From: Cellulomonas sp.
Lineage (GTDB): Bacteria; Actinomycetota; Actinomycetes; Actinomycetales; Cellulomonadaceae
Reading direction: 5' to 3'
Assembly (NCBI RefSeq): GCF_015234515.1
Contig: NZ_JADGMY010000010.1
Coordinates: 62,001-126,000, forward strand
DNA length: 64,000 nucleotides
Numbering within the stretch: position 1 is the first letter of the stretch; every line of letters starts with the position of its first letter. Under the pieces are notes generated by a model. The model was not told the origin of the DNA. It worked only from the letters and a program-made list of their open reading frames with translations, and did not search any database. Positions 39,737 to 48,332 of the stretch are shown here, in pieces. Position numbers and translations under genes: made by a program.

Positions 39737-42700
39737 TCAGGCGGGGACGTCCTCCACCATGCGCTGGCTGATGACGGTCGTGACGCCGTCACCGCGCATC
39801 GTCACGCCGTAGAGCGCGTCCGCGATCTCCATGGTCCGCTTCTGGTGCGTCACCACGATGAGCTGCGAGTCCTCCTGCAGCTCACGGAAGATGCCGAGCA
39901 GACGCCCCAGGTTGGCGTCGTCGAGCGCGGCCTCGACCTCGTCCATGACGTAGAACGGGCTGGGACGCGCCTTGAAGATCGCGACGAGCAGCGCCACCGC
40001 GGTGAGCGAGCGCTCGCCGCCGGAGAGCAGCGACAGGCGCTTGACCTTCTTGCCCGCGGGACGCGCCTCGACCTCGATGCCGGTCGTCAGCATGTCGTCG
40101 GGGTCGGTGAGCACGAGGCGGCCCTCACCCCCGGGGAACAGCCGCGGGAAGACCACGTCGAACGCCGCCGCGGTGTCGCGGTACGCGTCGGTGAACACCT
40201 GCTCGACCCGCTGGTCGATGTCCTTGACGATCTCCAGCAGGTCCGCGCGGGACTTCTTGAGGTCGGCGAGCTGCTCCACGAGGAACTGGTGCCGCTCCTC
40301 GAGCGCGGCGAACTCCTCGAGCGCGAGCGGGTTGACCTTGCCGAGCAGCGCGAGCGCACGCTCGGCGGCGCGCAGCCGCTTCTCCTGCTCCGCCCGGACG
40401 TACGGCACCGCGGTCGGCGCGTCGTCGTCGGGCTCCGTCCCGGGCGGCAGCACCACGGGCACGTCGCGGTGCGGCCCGTACTCGTCGAGCAGCACCTGCG
40501 GGTCGAGGCCGAGCTCCTCGACGGCGCGCGTCTCGAGCTGCTCGATGCGCAGGCGCTGCTCGGCGCGCGCGACCTCGTCCTTGTGCGCGACGTCCGTCAG
40601 CTCGGCCAGGTCCCGCGCGAGCCCGTCGACGCGCGTGCGGACGTCGGCCAGGGCCGCGTCCCGCTCGGCTCGCGCGGCCTCGGCGGCGTCCCGCTCGTCC
40701 GACGCGCGGCGCAGCGCACGGTCGAGCAGACCCCCGGTGTGGACCGCGGCCGCGTGGACCGCCCGCGCCACCCCGGCCTGCCGCGCGCGCTCCTGCTGCC
40801 GGCGTGCGGCCTTGTCGCGGGCCGCACGCTCCGACGCCGCCGCGCGCTCGAGCGACTCCGCGCGGCCGGCCAGCGCGCGGGCCCGCTCCTCGCCCGTGCG
40901 CAGGGTCAGCCGCGACTCGGTCTCCCGGCCACGGGCGGCGGTGGCCTCCCCCGCGGTGGCGTCGCGCCGTGCCGTGGCCTGCGCGATGGCCGCCTCGGCG
41001 TCCTCCGGGGCCTCCTCGGCGGCTGCGAGCCTCGCGGTGAGCTCGGCGAGCGTCGCGTGGTCCGCCACGAGCGTGGTGCTCGCCGCGTCCAGCGAGCGCT
41101 GCACGCGCTCGGCCTCGGCGCGCGCCGCCCGCGACGCCGACCCGAGGTGCCCGAGCTGCTCCGCGACGGCGGCGAGCGCCGCGTCGGACTCGTTGAGGCG
41201 TTCGAGGGTCGCGTCCACGGCGCCCTGTGCGGCGGTACGTGCCTCACGCGCGGTCGCCAGCTCGAAGCGCAGCCGCTCGGCCGCAGCGGTCGCGGTCTGC
41301 GCGGCGGCGCGGGCCGTGTCGAGGGCACCCTGCAGGTGCAGCGCGCTCGGCGCGGAGACGGATCCGCCCGAGGCGCGGAAGCGCGAGAGCACGTCGCCCG
41401 TGCGGGTCGCGACGACGAGGTCCGGGTGCGCCGCCACCAGGGGACGCGCGGCGGCCAGGTCGTCCACGACGACGACGTCGGCGAGCAGCGCCCGCACCGC
41501 GTCGAGGACGGCCGCGGGAGCCTGCACGAGGTCGACGGCGCGCTCGGCGCCCGCCGGGAGGTCGACGGCGCGGACCTCCCCTGCCCCGGCGACCATGAGC
41601 GTCGCGCGGCCCGCGTCCTCCGTGCGCAGGTGCCGGATCGCGTCGACCGCCGCGTCGACCGACTCGACCGCCACGGCGTCGGCCACCGCACCGAGCGCCG
41701 CGACGATCGCCTCCTCGTCGCGCGCGTCCACGCTGAGCAGGGCCGCGACGGAGCCCACGACGCCGGGCAGGCCGTCCGCCGCGAGGAGCGCACCCGCACC
41801 GTCCTTGCGGCTCAGCGACATCTCGAGCGTCTCCGCACGCGACGACTGCTGGTCCCGCTCCCGCTCGGCGGTGCGCAGCTCCTCCTCGAGGGCCGTGACC
41901 CGCGCGGTGGCGACGTCCAGCGCCTCGGCGGCGGCCTCGTGCTCCGCGTCGAGCCCCTCCTCGCCCTCCTCGACGCCGGCGACCTGCGACTCGAGCGCGG
42001 CGAACTGCGTGGTGGCGTCGCGTGCGCGCTCCTCGGCGGCGGCCAGGCTCGCGCGCAGGCGTCCGATCTCAGCCTCGGTGGCCTCGACGCGGCTGCGTCG
42101 CGCCGCGACCTGCCCCGCGAGCCGGGCGACGCCCTCACGCCGGTCGGCCGCCCCGCGCTGCAGGTCCGCCAGCGCACGCTCGGCCGCCGTGGCGGCCGCC
42201 TCCGCCTCCTGACGTGCGGTCGCGGCGGCCGCGACGGCGGCGCGCGCGAGGTCGACCTCGGCCGCCAGCTCCGCCTCCGCGTGCCGGACACGCTCGGCCT
42301 GCGCCTCCAGGTCGGCCGGGTCCTGCCCGCCGGTGCGCTCGCTCGACGCGGTCCCGAGCAGGCGCGCGCGGTCGGCCGCGAGGGACGCGGTGCCGCGGAC
42401 GCGCTCGCGCAGCGCGGACAGCCGGTACCAGACCTCGCCTGCCTCGCTCACGGCGGGTGCCGCCTCGGCGGCCTCCCGCTCGAGGGCCCCGAGCCGGGCA
42501 CGCGCCTCCGCGAGCTGCGCCTCGACCTGCGCTCGTCGCTCGAGCACCGCGGACTCGTCGGCGATCTCCTGCTCGAGCCGCGCCCGCAGCTGCGCGAGGT
42601 CGTCGGCCAGCAGCCGGGCGCGCGAGTCACGCAGGTCCGACTGGACGACGGCGGCCTTGCGCGCGACCTCCGCCTGCCGGCCCAGCGGCCCGAGCTGACG

Positions 42701-43297
42701 GCGGATCTCGGCCGTCAGGTCACCCAGACGCGTCAGGTTGCCCTGCATCGCGTCGAGCTTGCGCAGCGCCTTCTCCTTGCGCTTGCGGTGCTTGAGGACG
42801 CCAGCGGCCTCCTCGATGAAGCCGCGCCGCTCCTCGGGGGTCGCCCGCAGCACCGCGTCGAGCTGGCCCTGCCCCACGATGACGTGCATCTCGCGGCCCA
42901 GGCCGGAGTCCGACAGCAGGTCCTGGATGTCGAGCAGGCGGCAGCTGCGGCCGTTGATCGCGTACTCCGAGCCGCCGTTGCGGAACAGGGTCCGCGAGAT
43001 CGTGACCTCGGAGTACTCGATCGGCAGCGCACCGTCGGAGTTGTCGATCGTCAGCGCGACCTCGGCCCGGCCGAGCGGCGGGCGCCCGGACGTGCCGGCG
43101 AAGATGACGTCCTCCATCTTGCCGCCGCGCAGCGACTTGGCGCCCTGCTCCCCCATGACCCAGGCGAGCGCGTCCACGACGTTGGACTTGCCGGAGCCGT
43201 TGGGCCCGACGACGCACGTGATCCCCGGCTCGAAGTTCAGCGTCGTCGCGGAGGCGAACGACTTGAACCCGCGCAGGGTCAGGGTCTTGAGGTGCAC
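39737..43297 (-). CDS. smc: Chromosome segregation protein SMC
   Basis: The condensin ATPase of 1186 residues. Walker A is VVGPNGSGKSNVVDALAWVMGE near residue 32. Two long Ala/Glu/Arg coiled-coil arms surround a hinge around residues 500-660 (DGLPGVVGSVAALLSVD). At the C-terminus are the signature LSGGERSLTAVALLVAIF and Walker B PFYVMDEVEAALDDANLGRL. The GTG at 43297 gives VHLKTLTLRGFKSFA; the open frame upstream crosses into ndk and is not coding. Confidence 0.96.
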   Translation of the reverse strand: MHLKTLTLRGFKSFASATTLNFEPGITCVVGPNGSGKSNVVDALAWVMGEQGAKSLRGGKMEDVIFAGTSGRPPLGRAEVALTIDNSDGALPIEYSEVTISRTLFRNGGSEYAINGRSCRLLDIQDLLSDSGLGREMHVIVGQGQLDAVLRATPEERRGFIEEAAGVLKHRKRKEKALRKLDAMQGNLTRLGDLTAEIRRQLGPLGRQAEVARKAAVVQSDLRDSRARLLADDLAQLRARLEQEIADESAVLERRAQVEAQLAEARARLGALEREAAEAAPAVSEAGEVWYRLSALRERVRGTASLAADRARLLGTASSERTGGQDPADLEAQAERVRHAEAELAAEVDLARAAVAAAATARQEAEAAATAAERALADLQRGAADRREGVARLAGQVAARRSRVEATEAEIGRLRASLAAAEERARDATTQFAALESQVAGVEEGEEGLDAEHEAAAEALDVATARVTALEEELRTAERERDQQSSRAETLEMSLSRKDGAGALLAADGLPGVVGSVAALLSVDARDEEAIVAALGAVADAVAVESVDAAVDAIRHLRTEDAGRATLMVAGAGEVRAVDLPAGAERAVDLVQAPAAVLDAVRALLADVVVVDDLAAARPLVAAHPDLVVATRTGDVLSRFRASGGSVSAPSALHLQGALDTARAAAQTATAAAERLRFELATAREARTAAQGAVDATLERLNESDAALAAVAEQLGHLGSASRAARAEAERVQRSLDAASTTLVADHATLAELTARLAAAEEAPEDAEAAIAQATARRDATAGEATAARGRETESRLTLRTGEERARALAGRAESLERAAASERAARDKAARRQQERARQAGVARAVHAAAVHTGGLLDRALRRASDERDAAEAARAERDAALADVRTRVDGLARDLAELTDVAHKDEVARAEQRLRIEQLETRAVEELGLDPQVLLDEYGPHRDVPVVLPPGTEPDDDAPTAVPYVRAEQEKRLRAAERALALLGKVNPLALEEFAALEERHQFLVEQLADLKKSRADLLEIVKDIDQRVEQVFTDAYRDTAAAFDVVFPRLFPGGEGRLVLTDPDDMLTTGIEVEARPAGKKVKRLSLLSGGERSLTAVALLVAIFKARPSPFYVMDEVEAALDDANLGRLLGIFRELQEDSQLIVVTHQKRTMEIADALYGVTMRGDGVTTVISQRMVEDVPA

Positions 43298-43412
43298 GTA
43301 GGGCAGCCTAGGCAACGCACGGCGCCCGGCCGCGCACGCTCCGACGCCCGGGCGTGTGCGCCGCGGCGGGAACGAGCGCGGCCGACGCCGCGCGCACCCT
43401 GCGTGAGGGGTG

Positions 43413-43847
43413 TCAGAGCGCCGGGAACCAGAGCGCGATCTCGCGCGCGGCCGACTCCTCGCCGTCGGAGCCGTGGACGATGTTCTCGATGAGCTTCGTG
43501 CCCCAGTCACGGGCCAGGTCGCCCCGGATGGTGCCGGGGGCCGCGACCGTCGGGTCGGTCGCACCGGCCAGCGAGCGGAACCCCTCGATGACGCGGTGGC
43601 CCTCGACCACGGCGGCGAGCACGGGGCCGGACCGCATGAAGTCGACGAGGGCACCGACGAACGGCTTGCCGGCGTGCTCGGCGTAGTGCTCGACCAGCAG
43701 GCTCTCGTCCGCGTGGCGCAGCTCGACCGCGACGAGCGTGTAGCCCTTCGCCTCGATGCGGCGCAGCACCTCACCGACGTGGCCGCGGCGCACACCGTCG
43801 GGCTTGACGAGGACGAGGGTGCGCTGGGGGGCGGGTGCGTCAGTCAT
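43413..43847 (-). CDS. ndk: Nucleoside-diphosphate kinase
   Basis: Balances NTP and dNTP pools. The 144-residue protein has LVLVKPDGVRRG, the conserved PGTIRGDL and the active-site histidine in ENIVHGSDGEESA. ATG 43847 follows TTAAGG. It lies downstream of the DUF4233 gene, as in other actinobacteria. Confidence 0.96.
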   Translation of the reverse strand: MTDAPAPQRTLVLVKPDGVRRGHVGEVLRRIEAKGYTLVAVELRHADESLLVEHYAEHAGKPFVGALVDFMRSGPVLAAVVEGHRVIEGFRSLAGATDPTVAAPGTIRGDLARDWGTKLIENIVHGSDGEESAAREIALWFPAL

Positions 43848-43906
43848 GGCGGTCACCTTAACGGCGGACCGGGCGCGCACGGCGACCGCGTCCGGCGGGC
43901 TGTGCG

Positions 43907-44305
43907 TCAGGCGGGTGCGGGCCCCTCCGGGTGGGCCGCGTCCCACGCGGCCCGCTCGCGGTCGATCCGTGCGCCCAGCCGCAACGACACGACCCACAGC
44001 ACGACGAACACCGCGCCGACGCCGTACATCATCGGCACGAGGACACCGAACCCGAGCACGGCGAGCTGCGCGAACGACCCGGCGACGTAGCCGCCGGGGC
44101 GGCCGACGTAGCCGGACAGCAGCACGAGGATCACGAAGGTCACGCCGCCGAGCGTCCACACGGTCGCGGGCGGCGCGACCCGCAGGCCGTACGCGACGAG
44201 CGTCGCGAAGCCGACCACGAAGGCCTCCAGCAGCAGCGTCATCTGCGTGAACTGCGGCTTCGCCGGGCGCTTGCGCCGCGTCGGGGCGGGCTGCTGGGTG
44301 GTCAT
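43907..44305 (-). CDS. DUF4233 family membrane protein
   Basis: A 132-residue protein with about four transmembrane segments after a basic N-terminus (RRKRPAKPQFTQMTLLLEAFVV) and a C-terminal charged tail (RLGARIDRERAAWDAAHPEG). The layout matches DUF4233, normally located between folC and ndk. Here the folC side is separated by the dha operon. The function is unknown. Confidence 0.8.
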   Translation of the reverse strand: MTTQQPAPTRRKRPAKPQFTQMTLLLEAFVVGFATLVAYGLRVAPPATVWTLGGVTFVILVLLSGYVGRPGGYVAGSFAQLAVLGFGVLVPMMYGVGAVFVVLWVVSLRLGARIDRERAAWDAAHPEGPAPA

Positions 44306-44356
44306 CCCACCAGGCTAGCCGCGCGGCGCGGTCGACTCGTCGACGTGCCGCCGGCG

Positions 44357-45124
44357 TCACACCTCGCCGAAGCCCGCCTCCACGTCGGCGACGAGGCGAG
44401 CGACCGCCTCGGCGGCCTGCGGGCCCTGCGCGCGGATCGTCAGGACGTCGTCCTTCACCGCACCCAGCTTCATCAGGTCCAGCACGCTCGCCGCGTTCAT
44501 GCCGTTGACCTGGACCTTGGCGTCGAGGTGGGCCAGCATGCGGACGATCAGCGCGGCAGGGCGAGCGTGCAGGCCGAGCGGGTTGCGCAGCACCGCGGTC
44601 GCCTGCACCGATCCGTCCGGCGCGGTCTGCGGCGCCGTCACGGCGGGTGTGCCGGGGACGGCACCGCTCGCCGCGGGCGCACCCGACGACGACGAGCCGT
44701 CACGAGCCGGGCGCGCGGGTCCGAACGTTCCCGCCGCCGCCTGGGCGGAGTCCAGGACCGTCGCCAGGTCCGCCTTGCCGTGCGCCGTCACGGCCGCCGC
44801 GACGGCGCCCTCGACGAACGGCGCGTCCGCGAGGCGCACGCGCGCGGCGACGTCCTCGTCCATCAGCTCCAGCACCGACTCCGCCGTCAGCACCGCCGAC
44901 CCGAGGTCCGCGACGACCACGGCCGAGCGTCCGTCGTCGGTCGCGTCACGCAGCGCGGCGTCCACCCGGTCGAAGCTCGTCCCCAGCCCGCCGTCGTCCG
45001 TGCCGCCCGCCGCGACGAGGCGCACACCGGGCGCCATCTGGGCCGCGACCTCGACCGCGCCCTCCGCGAGCGCACGCGAGTGCGACACCAGCACGAGCGC
45101 CACCGGCGCCCAACGATCCGTCAC
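44357..45124 (-). CDS. dhaM: PTS-dependent dihydroxyacetone kinase phosphotransferase subunit DhaM
   Basis: Passes phosphate from the PTS to the ADP on DhaL. The 255-residue protein has two domains: an N-terminal mannose-type EIIA with the phosphorylated histidine in LVLVSHSRALAEG, and a C-terminal HPr domain (VLRNPLGLHARPAALIV) after a Ser/Ala/Pro linker. The enzyme-I-like third domain of E. coli DhaM is absent, so it must receive phosphate from a general enzyme I encoded elsewhere. The GTG at 45124 starts VTDRWAPVAL. Confidence 0.9.
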   Translation of the reverse strand: MTDRWAPVALVLVSHSRALAEGAVEVAAQMAPGVRLVAAGGTDDGGLGTSFDRVDAALRDATDDGRSAVVVADLGSAVLTAESVLELMDEDVAARVRLADAPFVEGAVAAAVTAHGKADLATVLDSAQAAAGTFGPARPARDGSSSSGAPAASGAVPGTPAVTAPQTAPDGSVQATAVLRNPLGLHARPAALIVRMLAHLDAKVQVNGMNAASVLDLMKLGAVKDDVLTIRAQGPQAAEAVARLVADVEAGFGEV

Positions 45125-45166
45125 CGGGTCCTGCCTCCCCCGCGGCGTCCGCGCCGCACCGTGGTG

Positions 45167-45186
45167 CCGCACCGTGGTCGGTGCGG
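45167..45186 (-). terminator. Hairpin between dhaL and dhaM
   Basis: Perfect 7-base arms CCGCACC/GGTGCGG with a GTGGTC loop, within a tandem copy of GCCGCACCGTGGT (about 45154-45179). No U tract. It could lower dhaM relative to dhaKL or protect the dhaKL 3' end. Confidence 0.35.
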
Positions 45187-45196
45187 TCGTCGTCGG

Positions 45197-45838
45197 TCAG
45201 TCCGCCGCCGCGGCCGCCTGCGCCGCCGCGAGCAGGATGAGCTCGCTCGAGCGGGCGCCCGGATCGAGGTGCCCCGCCGAGCGTTCGCCCAGGTAGCTGG
45301 CACGGCCCTTGGTCGCGACGAGCGGCACGGTCGACTCCGCGCCGTCGTGCGCCCCGCGGGCCGCCGCGGCGAGCACGGCCGAGGGCGGCGCGCCGTGGTC
45401 GGCCGCGTCGACGGCGGCCGCGACCGCCGGCGTCCACGCGTCGACCATCGTCTTCTCCCCCGCGCCGGCGCGTCCGCGCGTGACGATCCCGTCCAGCGCG
45501 GCCTCGAGGAGCGCGACGACGCCGTCGGGACCCAGCTCGGTCGCGGTGCCCGACTTCGACGCCCGCAGGTAGGCGGTGCCGTACAGGGGGCCCGCCGCGC
45601 CGCCGACCGTGGACATCAGCGTCGTGGCGACCAGCCGCAGGACGTCGCCGACGGTCGCGGGCGGCGTCTCGAGCCCGTCGAGCTTGGCGACGACCGCGCG
45701 GAACCCCCGGTCGAGGTTCTCGCCGTGGTCACCGTCGCCGATCTGCCGGTCGAGCTCCACGAGCTCGTCCCGGTGCTCGGCGACCGTCGCCGCGCTACGG
45801 CGTACCCAGTCGACGGCCCATGCCGCGTCCAGCGTCAT
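45197..45838 (-). CDS. dhaL: Dihydroxyacetone kinase ADP-binding subunit DhaL
   Basis: The all-helical nucleotide-binding subunit, 213 residues. The metal-binding aspartate motif is QIGDGDHGENLDRGF; TLMSTVGGAAGPLYGTAYL and GAGEKTMVDAWTPAV are further family motifs, and ATKGRASYLGERSAGHLDPGA closes the domain. In the PTS-dependent enzyme the ADP stays bound and is rephosphorylated by DhaM. It is 34 bases after dhaK. Confidence 0.94.
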   Translation of the reverse strand: MTLDAAWAVDWVRRSAATVAEHRDELVELDRQIGDGDHGENLDRGFRAVVAKLDGLETPPATVGDVLRLVATTLMSTVGGAAGPLYGTAYLRASKSGTATELGPDGVVALLEAALDGIVTRGRAGAGEKTMVDAWTPAVAAAVDAADHGAPPSAVLAAAARGAHDGAESTVPLVATKGRASYLGERSAGHLDPGARSSELILLAAAQAAAAAD

Positions 45839-45872
45839 CCGCCCCGCCTCTCCGAGTCCCCACCCGTATCGG

Positions 45873-46868
45873 TCACCAGCGCAGCGCCGACGTGTGCACG
45901 GGTGCGTCCCACAGGGCGGTCAGCTCGTCGTCCAGACGGAGGACGGTGACCGACGCGCCCTGCATCTCCAGCGATGTCACGTAGTTGCCGACGAGCGAGC
46001 GGGCCACCTCGACCCCGCGCTCGGAGAGCAACGCGCGTGCCCGACGATAGACGACGTACAGCTCGGACGCGGGCGTGCCGCCCATGCCGTTGACGAGCAG
46101 CAGCACCCGCTCGCCGCTGGCGAGCCCCAGGTCCTCGACGACCGGCGTCAGGAGCTTCTCGGTGAGCACGTCGGCACTCTCCAGCCCGACGCGGTGGCGC
46201 CCCGGCTCGCCGTGGATCCCGATGCCGATCTCGATCTCGTCGTCGGGCAGGTCGAAGCTGGGGCCTCCGACGTGGGGCACGGTGCACGCGGTGAGCGCCA
46301 GGCCCATCGTGCGGACGTTGTCCACCACGCGCTGCGCGACGGCGGCGACCGCGTCCAGGTCGTCGCCGCGCTCGGCGGCCGCCCCCGCGATCTTCTCCAC
46401 CGCCACCGTGCCGGCCACGCCGCGCCGCCCGGCGGTGTAGAGGGAGTCCTCGACGGCCACGTCGTCGTTCACGACCACCTGGCGCACCGTGATCCCGTCG
46501 GCGTCGGCGAGCTCCGCGGCGGTCTCGAAGTTCAGCACGTCGCCCGTGTAGTTCTTGACGATCGTCAGGACGCCCGCGCCGGCGTCGGCCGCGGCGATCG
46601 CGGGCAGGATCTGGTCCGGCGTGGGCGAGGTGAAGACCGCGCCGGGGACGGCTGCGTCGAGCATCCCGACGCCGACGAAGCCCGCGTGCAGCGGCTCGTG
46701 GCCGCTGCCGCCCCCGGAGACGAGGCCCACCTTGCCGGGCGCGGTGCCGCCGGCGCGGGTGACGAACAACGGGTCGACGTGCACCCGCACCACGTCGGCG
46801 TGCGCGAGACCGAACCCCTCGACCGACTCGGCGACGACATGCTGCGGGTCGTTGATGAGCTTCTTCAC
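45873..46868 (-). CDS. dhaK: Dihydroxyacetone kinase substrate-binding subunit DhaK
   Basis: Binds dihydroxyacetone covalently and transfers phosphate to it. The 331-residue protein has GLVSGGGSGHEPLHAGFVG and the substrate-binding histidine in IGIGIHGEPGRHR. KNYTGDVLNFE is typical. The GTG at 46868 gives MKKLINDP and follows GAGGGAG. It is the first gene of dhaK-dhaL-dhaM, an operon placed between folC and DUF4233-ndk. Confidence 0.95.
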   Translation of the reverse strand: MKKLINDPQHVVAESVEGFGLAHADVVRVHVDPLFVTRAGGTAPGKVGLVSGGGSGHEPLHAGFVGVGMLDAAVPGAVFTSPTPDQILPAIAAADAGAGVLTIVKNYTGDVLNFETAAELADADGITVRQVVVNDDVAVEDSLYTAGRRGVAGTVAVEKIAGAAAERGDDLDAVAAVAQRVVDNVRTMGLALTACTVPHVGGPSFDLPDDEIEIGIGIHGEPGRHRVGLESADVLTEKLLTPVVEDLGLASGERVLLLVNGMGGTPASELYVVYRRARALLSERGVEVARSLVGNYVTSLEMQGASVTVLRLDDELTALWDAPVHTSALRW

Positions 46869-46927
46869 GCTCGACTCCCTCGACGTGCCGGCGGTGGTCG
46901 CTCCACTCCACCCCGGAGCAGGACGGA

Positions 46928-46948
46928 CGTCAAGGCGAGACGCGTCTC
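46928..46948 (-). promoter_or_regulatory. Palindrome and -35-like element upstream of dhaK
   Basis: A perfect 12-base palindrome GAGACGCGTCTC (46937-46948) overlaps the folC stop. Three bases further downstream on the minus strand is TTGACG (46928-46933), with TGGAGT 17 bases later as a weak -10. A repressor binding the palindrome would sit against the -35 box and control the dha operon separately from folC. Confidence 0.4.
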
Positions 46949-48332
46949 ACTCACGTCCCAGCAGCACCCGGGCCTCGGCGACGAGCAGGACGGAGCCCGT
47001 CACCAGCACACCGGCGCCCCGCTCCTCCTCGCTCTCGGCACGCTGGACCGCGACGTCGATCGCGTCCGGCAGGCGGGCCGCCACGTGCACGCGGTCCTCG
47101 CCGAACACGTCGATCGCGATCTCGGCCAGGTCGTCCGCGTCGAGCGCGCGCGGCGTCGACGCCTGGGTCACGACGACCTCGGCGAGCAGCGGCTCGAGCG
47201 CCGCGAGGATGCCCTCGGGGTCCTTGTCCGCCATGACCCCGACGACGCCGACCAGCCGCGTGAAGTCGAACGCCTCGGTCACCGCGTCGGCCAGCGCCTC
47301 GGCACCCGCGGGGTTGTGCGCGGCGTCGACCAGGACGGTCGGGCTCGACCGGACGACCTCGAGGCGTCCCGGGGACGTCACGCCGGCGAACGCGGCCTCG
47401 ACGACCGACCCGTCGAGCGCGGCGCCACCGGTGAGCAGCGCCTCCGTCGCGACGAGCGCCAGCAGCGCGTTGTGCGCCTGGTGCTCGCCGTACAGCGGCA
47501 GGAACACGTCGGTGTACACGCCGCCCAGACCGCGCAGCGCGACGAGCTGGCCGCCGACGGCGACCTGCCGCTCGACGACCGCGACGTCGACGTCCTCGCG
47601 CACGACGCGCGCGCCGCGCTCGGCCGCCGCCGCCAGGACGACGCCCTCGACGTCGTCGGTCTGCTGCGCGAGCACGAGCGTCGCGCCGTCCTTGACGATG
47701 CCGGACTTCTCCGACGCGATCTCCACCAGGGTGTTCCCCAGGTAGCGCTCGTGGTCCATCGCGACGGGCGTCATGACGGCGACCTCGGCGTCGATCACGT
47801 TGGTCGCGTCCCAGCGCCCGCCCATGCCGACCTCGACGACCGCGACCTCGACGGGAGCGTCGGCGAACGCGGCGTACGCCATGACGACGAACACCTCGAA
47901 GAACGACAGCCGGGGCTCACCGCGCCCGGCCGCGTCCGTGTCCACCATGTGCACGTAGGGCGCGACGTCCTGCCAGACCTCGACGAAGCGCTCGTCGCTG
48001 ATCGGCTCGCCGTCGATGCTGATGCGCTCGTTGGCGCGCGTGAGGTGCGGGCTGGTGAAGCGGCCCGTACGCAGCCCGTGCTCGCGCAGCAGTGCCTCGA
48101 CCATGCGGGCGGTCGAGGTCTTGCCGTTCGTGCCGGTCACGTGCAGCGAGCGGAACGCGCGCTGCGGGTCGCCGAGCAGCTCGAGCACCGCGCGGACGCG
48201 GCCCAGCTCGGGGTCGATGTCGTGCTCGGGAGCACGCGCGAGGATGCTGCGGTACACCTCGTCCGCGGCCCGGCGCGCCGCCCGGGCGGCCTCGTCCTTC
48301 AGGTGGTCCGCGCCACCGCGCTCGCGGCTCAC
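46947..48332 (-). CDS. folC: Folylpolyglutamate/dihydrofolate synthase FolC
   Basis: A Mur-ligase-fold enzyme that adds glutamate to folates and makes dihydrofolate. The 461-residue protein has the P-loop [56 protein letters not shown] and [12 protein letters not shown]. The GTG at 48332 overlaps the ileS stop (GTGA). It follows ileS in the message, as usual in actinobacteria. Confidence 0.95.
   Translation of the reverse strand: MSRERGGADHLKDEAARAARRAADEVYRSILARAPEHDIDPELGRVRAVLELLGDPQRAFRSLHVTGTNGKTSTARMVEALLREHGLRTGRFTSPHLTRANERISIDGEPISDERFVEVWQDVAPYVHMVDTDAAGRGEPRLSFFEVFVVMAYAAFADAPVEVAVVEVGMGGRWDATNVIDAEVAVMTPVAMDHERYLGNTLVEIASEKSGIVKDGATLVLAQQTDDVEGVVLAAAAERGARVVREDVDVAVVERQVAVGGQLVALRGLGGVYTDVFLPLYGEHQAHNALLALVATEALLTGGAALDGSVVEAAFAGVTSPGRLEVVRSSPTVLVDAAHNPAGAEALADAVTEAFDFTRLVGVVGVMADKDPEGILAALEPLLAEVVVTQASTPRALDADDLAEIAIDVFGEDRVHVAARLPDAIDVAVQRAESEEERGAGVLVTGSVLLVAEARVLLGRE

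Noticed and set aside
39290..43492. 1400-codon plus-strand open frame opposite smc
   Set aside because: It is antisense to a well-supported smc gene; codon composition is low-complexity and no domain is visible. High G+C removes stop codons from the opposite strand.
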